This document shows, piece after piece, positions 7,084-8,171 of a stretch of DNA of 8,171 bases (position 1 is its first letter; every line of letters begins with the position of its first letter). Location: assembly GCA_031260845.1 (NCBI GenBank), contig JAISKR010000358.1, forward strand, positions 1-8,171, given 5' to 3'. Origin of the DNA: Bacteroidales bacterium (lineage in GTDB: Bacteria > Bacteroidota > Bacteroidia > Bacteroidales > UBA4181). The translations under genes were made by a program, and so were the position numbers. The notes beneath the pieces were generated by a model. The model saw only the letters and a list, made by a program, of their open reading frames with translations. It searched no databases and had not been told where the DNA came from.

Positions 7084-7091
7084 CAAAAGTA
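7084..7091 (-). promoter_or_regulatory. Putative -7 element of the sbcDC promoter
   Basis: The minus strand reads TACTTTTG here, an exact TAnnTTTG match. The predicted transcript start is near 7077, giving a very short leader before the sbcD ATG at 7063. No good TTG -33 element stands 17-21 bases upstream, so this promoter may be weak, in keeping with low expression of a repair nuclease. Confidence 0.5.
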
Positions 7092-7130
7092 CAAAACTTC
7101 GCGGAATAAAAAGATTTTCGAAAATTAATG

Positions 7131-7160
7131 TTGATAATTAATAAATAATTGCGATATTTG
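7131..7160 (+). promoter_or_regulatory. Putative promoter for infC-rpmI-rplT
   Basis: TTG at 7131-7133 and GATATTTG at 7153-7160 are separated by 19 bases. The latter differs from the Bacteroidetes -7 consensus TAnnTTTG at one base and is followed by CACC, a common context. Transcription would start near 7165-7168 and leave a leader of roughly 80 bases before infC. Only about 40 bp separate it from the opposing sbcDC box. Confidence 0.5.
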
Positions 7161-7163
7161 CAC

Positions 7164-7209
7164 CCCGATTCCAGATTGGGTCGATATAGGTAAAAAATGG
7201 TAGAATATC
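7164..7209 (+). promoter_or_regulatory. Possible structured leader of the infC operon
   Basis: Near the predicted transcript 5' end, CCCGAT (7164-7169) can pair with ATTGGG (7175-7180) around a five-base loop, with one G-U pair. A second weak stem joins GATAT (7183-7187) and ATATC (7205-7209). Operons of this type are autoregulated by L20 binding to RNA in E. coli and Bacillus. Whether these small stems act that way is a guess based on position alone. Confidence 0.25.
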
Positions 7210-7248
7210 AATAAAAACAAGCAATTTAAAAGGTAACAGATAGTTTAG

Positions 7249-7806
7249 ATGGCATATCAACAGCAACAAAGACCACAAAGGTCGTCATCATCCGACTTGC
7301 GGATTAACCGCGAGATACAGGCTAAAACGGTACGGTTGGTGGGCGATAATGTAGAAACCCCCAATTCGGTAGTAACTTTTTTCGAAGCGTTGAAATTAGC
7401 GGAAGCGGAAGGCTTGGATTTGGTGGAAATATCCCCTACTGCCGAACCTCCTGTTTGCCGAATCGTGGATTATCAGAAATATCTGTACCAGCAGAAGAAG
7501 AAACAGAAGGAAATCAAAGCCAAAACAGTAAAAGTGGTGGTGAAAGAAATTCGTTTCGGACCTCAAACAGATGACCATGATTATAATTTCAAGTTGAAAC
7601 ACGCCATCAACTTTCTGAATGAAAACGCCAAAATAAAGGCTTTTGTGTTTTTCAAAGGTCGTTCTATCATCTATAAAGAACAGGGCGAAATTCTTTTGCT
7701 TCGCTTTGCCCAAGATTTGGAAGAATACGGCAAGGTTGATCAAATGCCTAAGTTAGAGGGTAAAAGGATGATAATGTTCCTTTCGCCCAAACAAAAAAAG
7801 AAATAG
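7249..7806 (+). CDS. infC: Translation initiation factor IF-3
   Basis: IF-3 binds the 30S subunit, blocks premature 50S joining and checks start codon and initiator tRNA. The 185-residue protein has a Gln/Ser-rich N-tip (about 1-15). The IF3-N domain (about 16-84) has [19 protein letters not shown] and [24 protein letters not shown], followed by a Lys-rich linker. The IF3-C domain (about 94-180) has [33 protein letters not shown] and [15 protein letters not shown], and the protein ends in a Lys tail. Many infC genes use a rare AUU start. Here an ordinary ATG is used, and an in-frame TAG immediately precedes it, so no longer form is possible. It is the first gene of infC-rpmI-rplT. thrS, often next to infC, is not immediately upstream; sbcD is, in the opposite direction. 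Confidence 0.97.
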   Translation: MAYQQQQRPQRSSSSDLRINREIQAKTVRLVGDNVETPNSVVTFFEALKLAEAEGLDLVEISPTAEPPVCRIVDYQKYLYQQKKKQKEIKAKTVKVVVKEIRFGPQTDDHDYNFKLKHAINFLNENAKIKAFVFFKGRSIIYKEQGEILLLRFAQDLEEYGKVDQMPKLEGKRMIMFLSPKQKKK

Positions 7807-7842
7807 AGTCAATAATTATATAAATGTAAAAATTGTAAGTAA

Positions 7843-8040
7843 ATGCCTAAACAAAAAACAAATTCCGGTGCAAAAAAGAGATTCCAACTCACCGGAACAG
7901 GAAAAATCAAACGCAAACATGCGTTCAAAAGACATATCCTGACCAAAAAAACAACAAAGCAAAAACGAAGTCTTACACATAGTGGTTTGGTGGCTCAAAC
8001 AGACCTGACCAGTGTAAAACTGATGTTGAATCTCAAATAA
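7843..8040 (+). CDS. rpmI: Large-subunit ribosomal protein bL35
   Basis: bL35 is a small basic protein of the 50S subunit. The 65-residue product starts [20 protein letters not shown] and continues with [16 protein letters not shown], the family's signature, followed by [12 protein letters not shown]. The length matches the usual 64-66 residues and the composition is strongly Lys/Arg. It lies 36 bases after infC and precedes rplT, the universal order. There is no Shine-Dalgarno sequence, but an A/T-rich lead suits the phylum. Confidence 0.97.
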   Translation: MPKQKTNSGAKKRFQLTGTGKIKRKHAFKRHILTKKTTKQKRSLTHSGLVAQTDLTSVKLMLNLK

Positions 8041-8120
8041 AATAAAAAAAGTAATAACCAAGAGTGAATTAGCAAAAAAGCGTCATAGAAAGACCGCTAA
8101 CCATTCGTAAATTTTGAATT
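8041..8120 (+). promoter_or_regulatory. 80-base rpmI-rplT spacer with possible stem
   Basis: The spacer is longer than the 36-base infC-rpmI gap. TTAGC (8069-8073) can pair with GCTAA (8096-8100). A mutually exclusive alternative pairs AGCG (8079-8082) with CGCT (8095-8098). Alternative stems just before rplT could affect its translation, but they are short and could arise by chance. I see no ATG-started frame of interest in it. Confidence 0.25.
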
Positions 8121-8171
8121 ATGCCAAGATCAGTAAATTCAGTAGCGTCAAGAGCACGCCGTAAAAAATTG
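8121..8171 (+). CDS. rplT: Large-subunit ribosomal protein bL20 (5' part, cut by the window end)
   Basis: bL20 is needed for early 50S assembly, binds 23S rRNA and represses its own operon in several bacteria. Only the first 17 codons are in the window: MPRSVNSVASRARRKKL. The basic start with SVASRARRKK is typical of L20, whose N-terminal tail threads into rRNA. The frame is open to the window edge. Position after infC and rpmI confirms the call. Confidence 0.92.
   Translation, partial: MPRSVNSVASRARRKKL

Noticed and set aside
8036..8109. An open frame through the rpmI-rplT spacer reading a Lys/Arg-rich peptide (KSELAKKRHRKTANHS)
   Set aside because: It has no ATG, GTG or TTG start in frame within the spacer and overlaps the rpmI end. 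The basic composition follows from the A-rich sequence.

Overview
The window reads as ordinary chromosomal DNA from a member of the Bacteroidetes, most likely of the Bacteroidales type. The evidence is threefold. Promoter-like boxes match the Bacteroidetes sigma-ABfr form (TAnnTTTG near -7), and start codons are preceded by A-rich sequence rather than Shine-Dalgarno boxes. The gene order bamD, omega-like rpoZ, coaBC is a Bacteroidetes arrangement. CoaBC has the PAMD and ASG active-site variants that I associate with this phylum. No species is claimed.

Layout. Positions 1-288 hold no gene. They form a dense mosaic of short repeats: AATTACG heptamers, a 14-bp direct repeat, a perfect 42-bp nested palindrome, a second imperfect inverted repeat and a run of degenerate 10-11 bp tandem units. 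Positions 289-2675 (minus strand) are the operon bamD - rpoZ-like - coaBC, tightly packed and read from a clear promoter at 2702-2730. Positions 2769-7063 (minus strand) are the overlapping pair sbcD - sbcC, encoding the Mre11/Rad50-type nuclease and its ATPase. Positions 7064-7248 are a divergent intergenic region with promoter-like boxes on both strands. From 7249 to the right edge (plus strand) lies the translation operon infC - rpmI - rplT, with rplT cut off by the window end.

How the genes work together. SbcD and SbcC form one DNA-end and hairpin-processing complex. InfC, L35 and L20 are the classic initiation-factor and ribosomal-protein operon. BamD (outer-membrane protein assembly), the omega-like RNA polymerase subunit and CoaBC (coenzyme A synthesis) do unrelated housekeeping jobs but are co-transcribed, as is usual in this phylum.

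I see no previously undescribed multi-gene system. The points most worth checking are the repeat mosaic at the left edge and the two non-canonical catalytic positions in CoaBC. Smaller ones are the omega-like subunit and possible leader structures in the infC operon.
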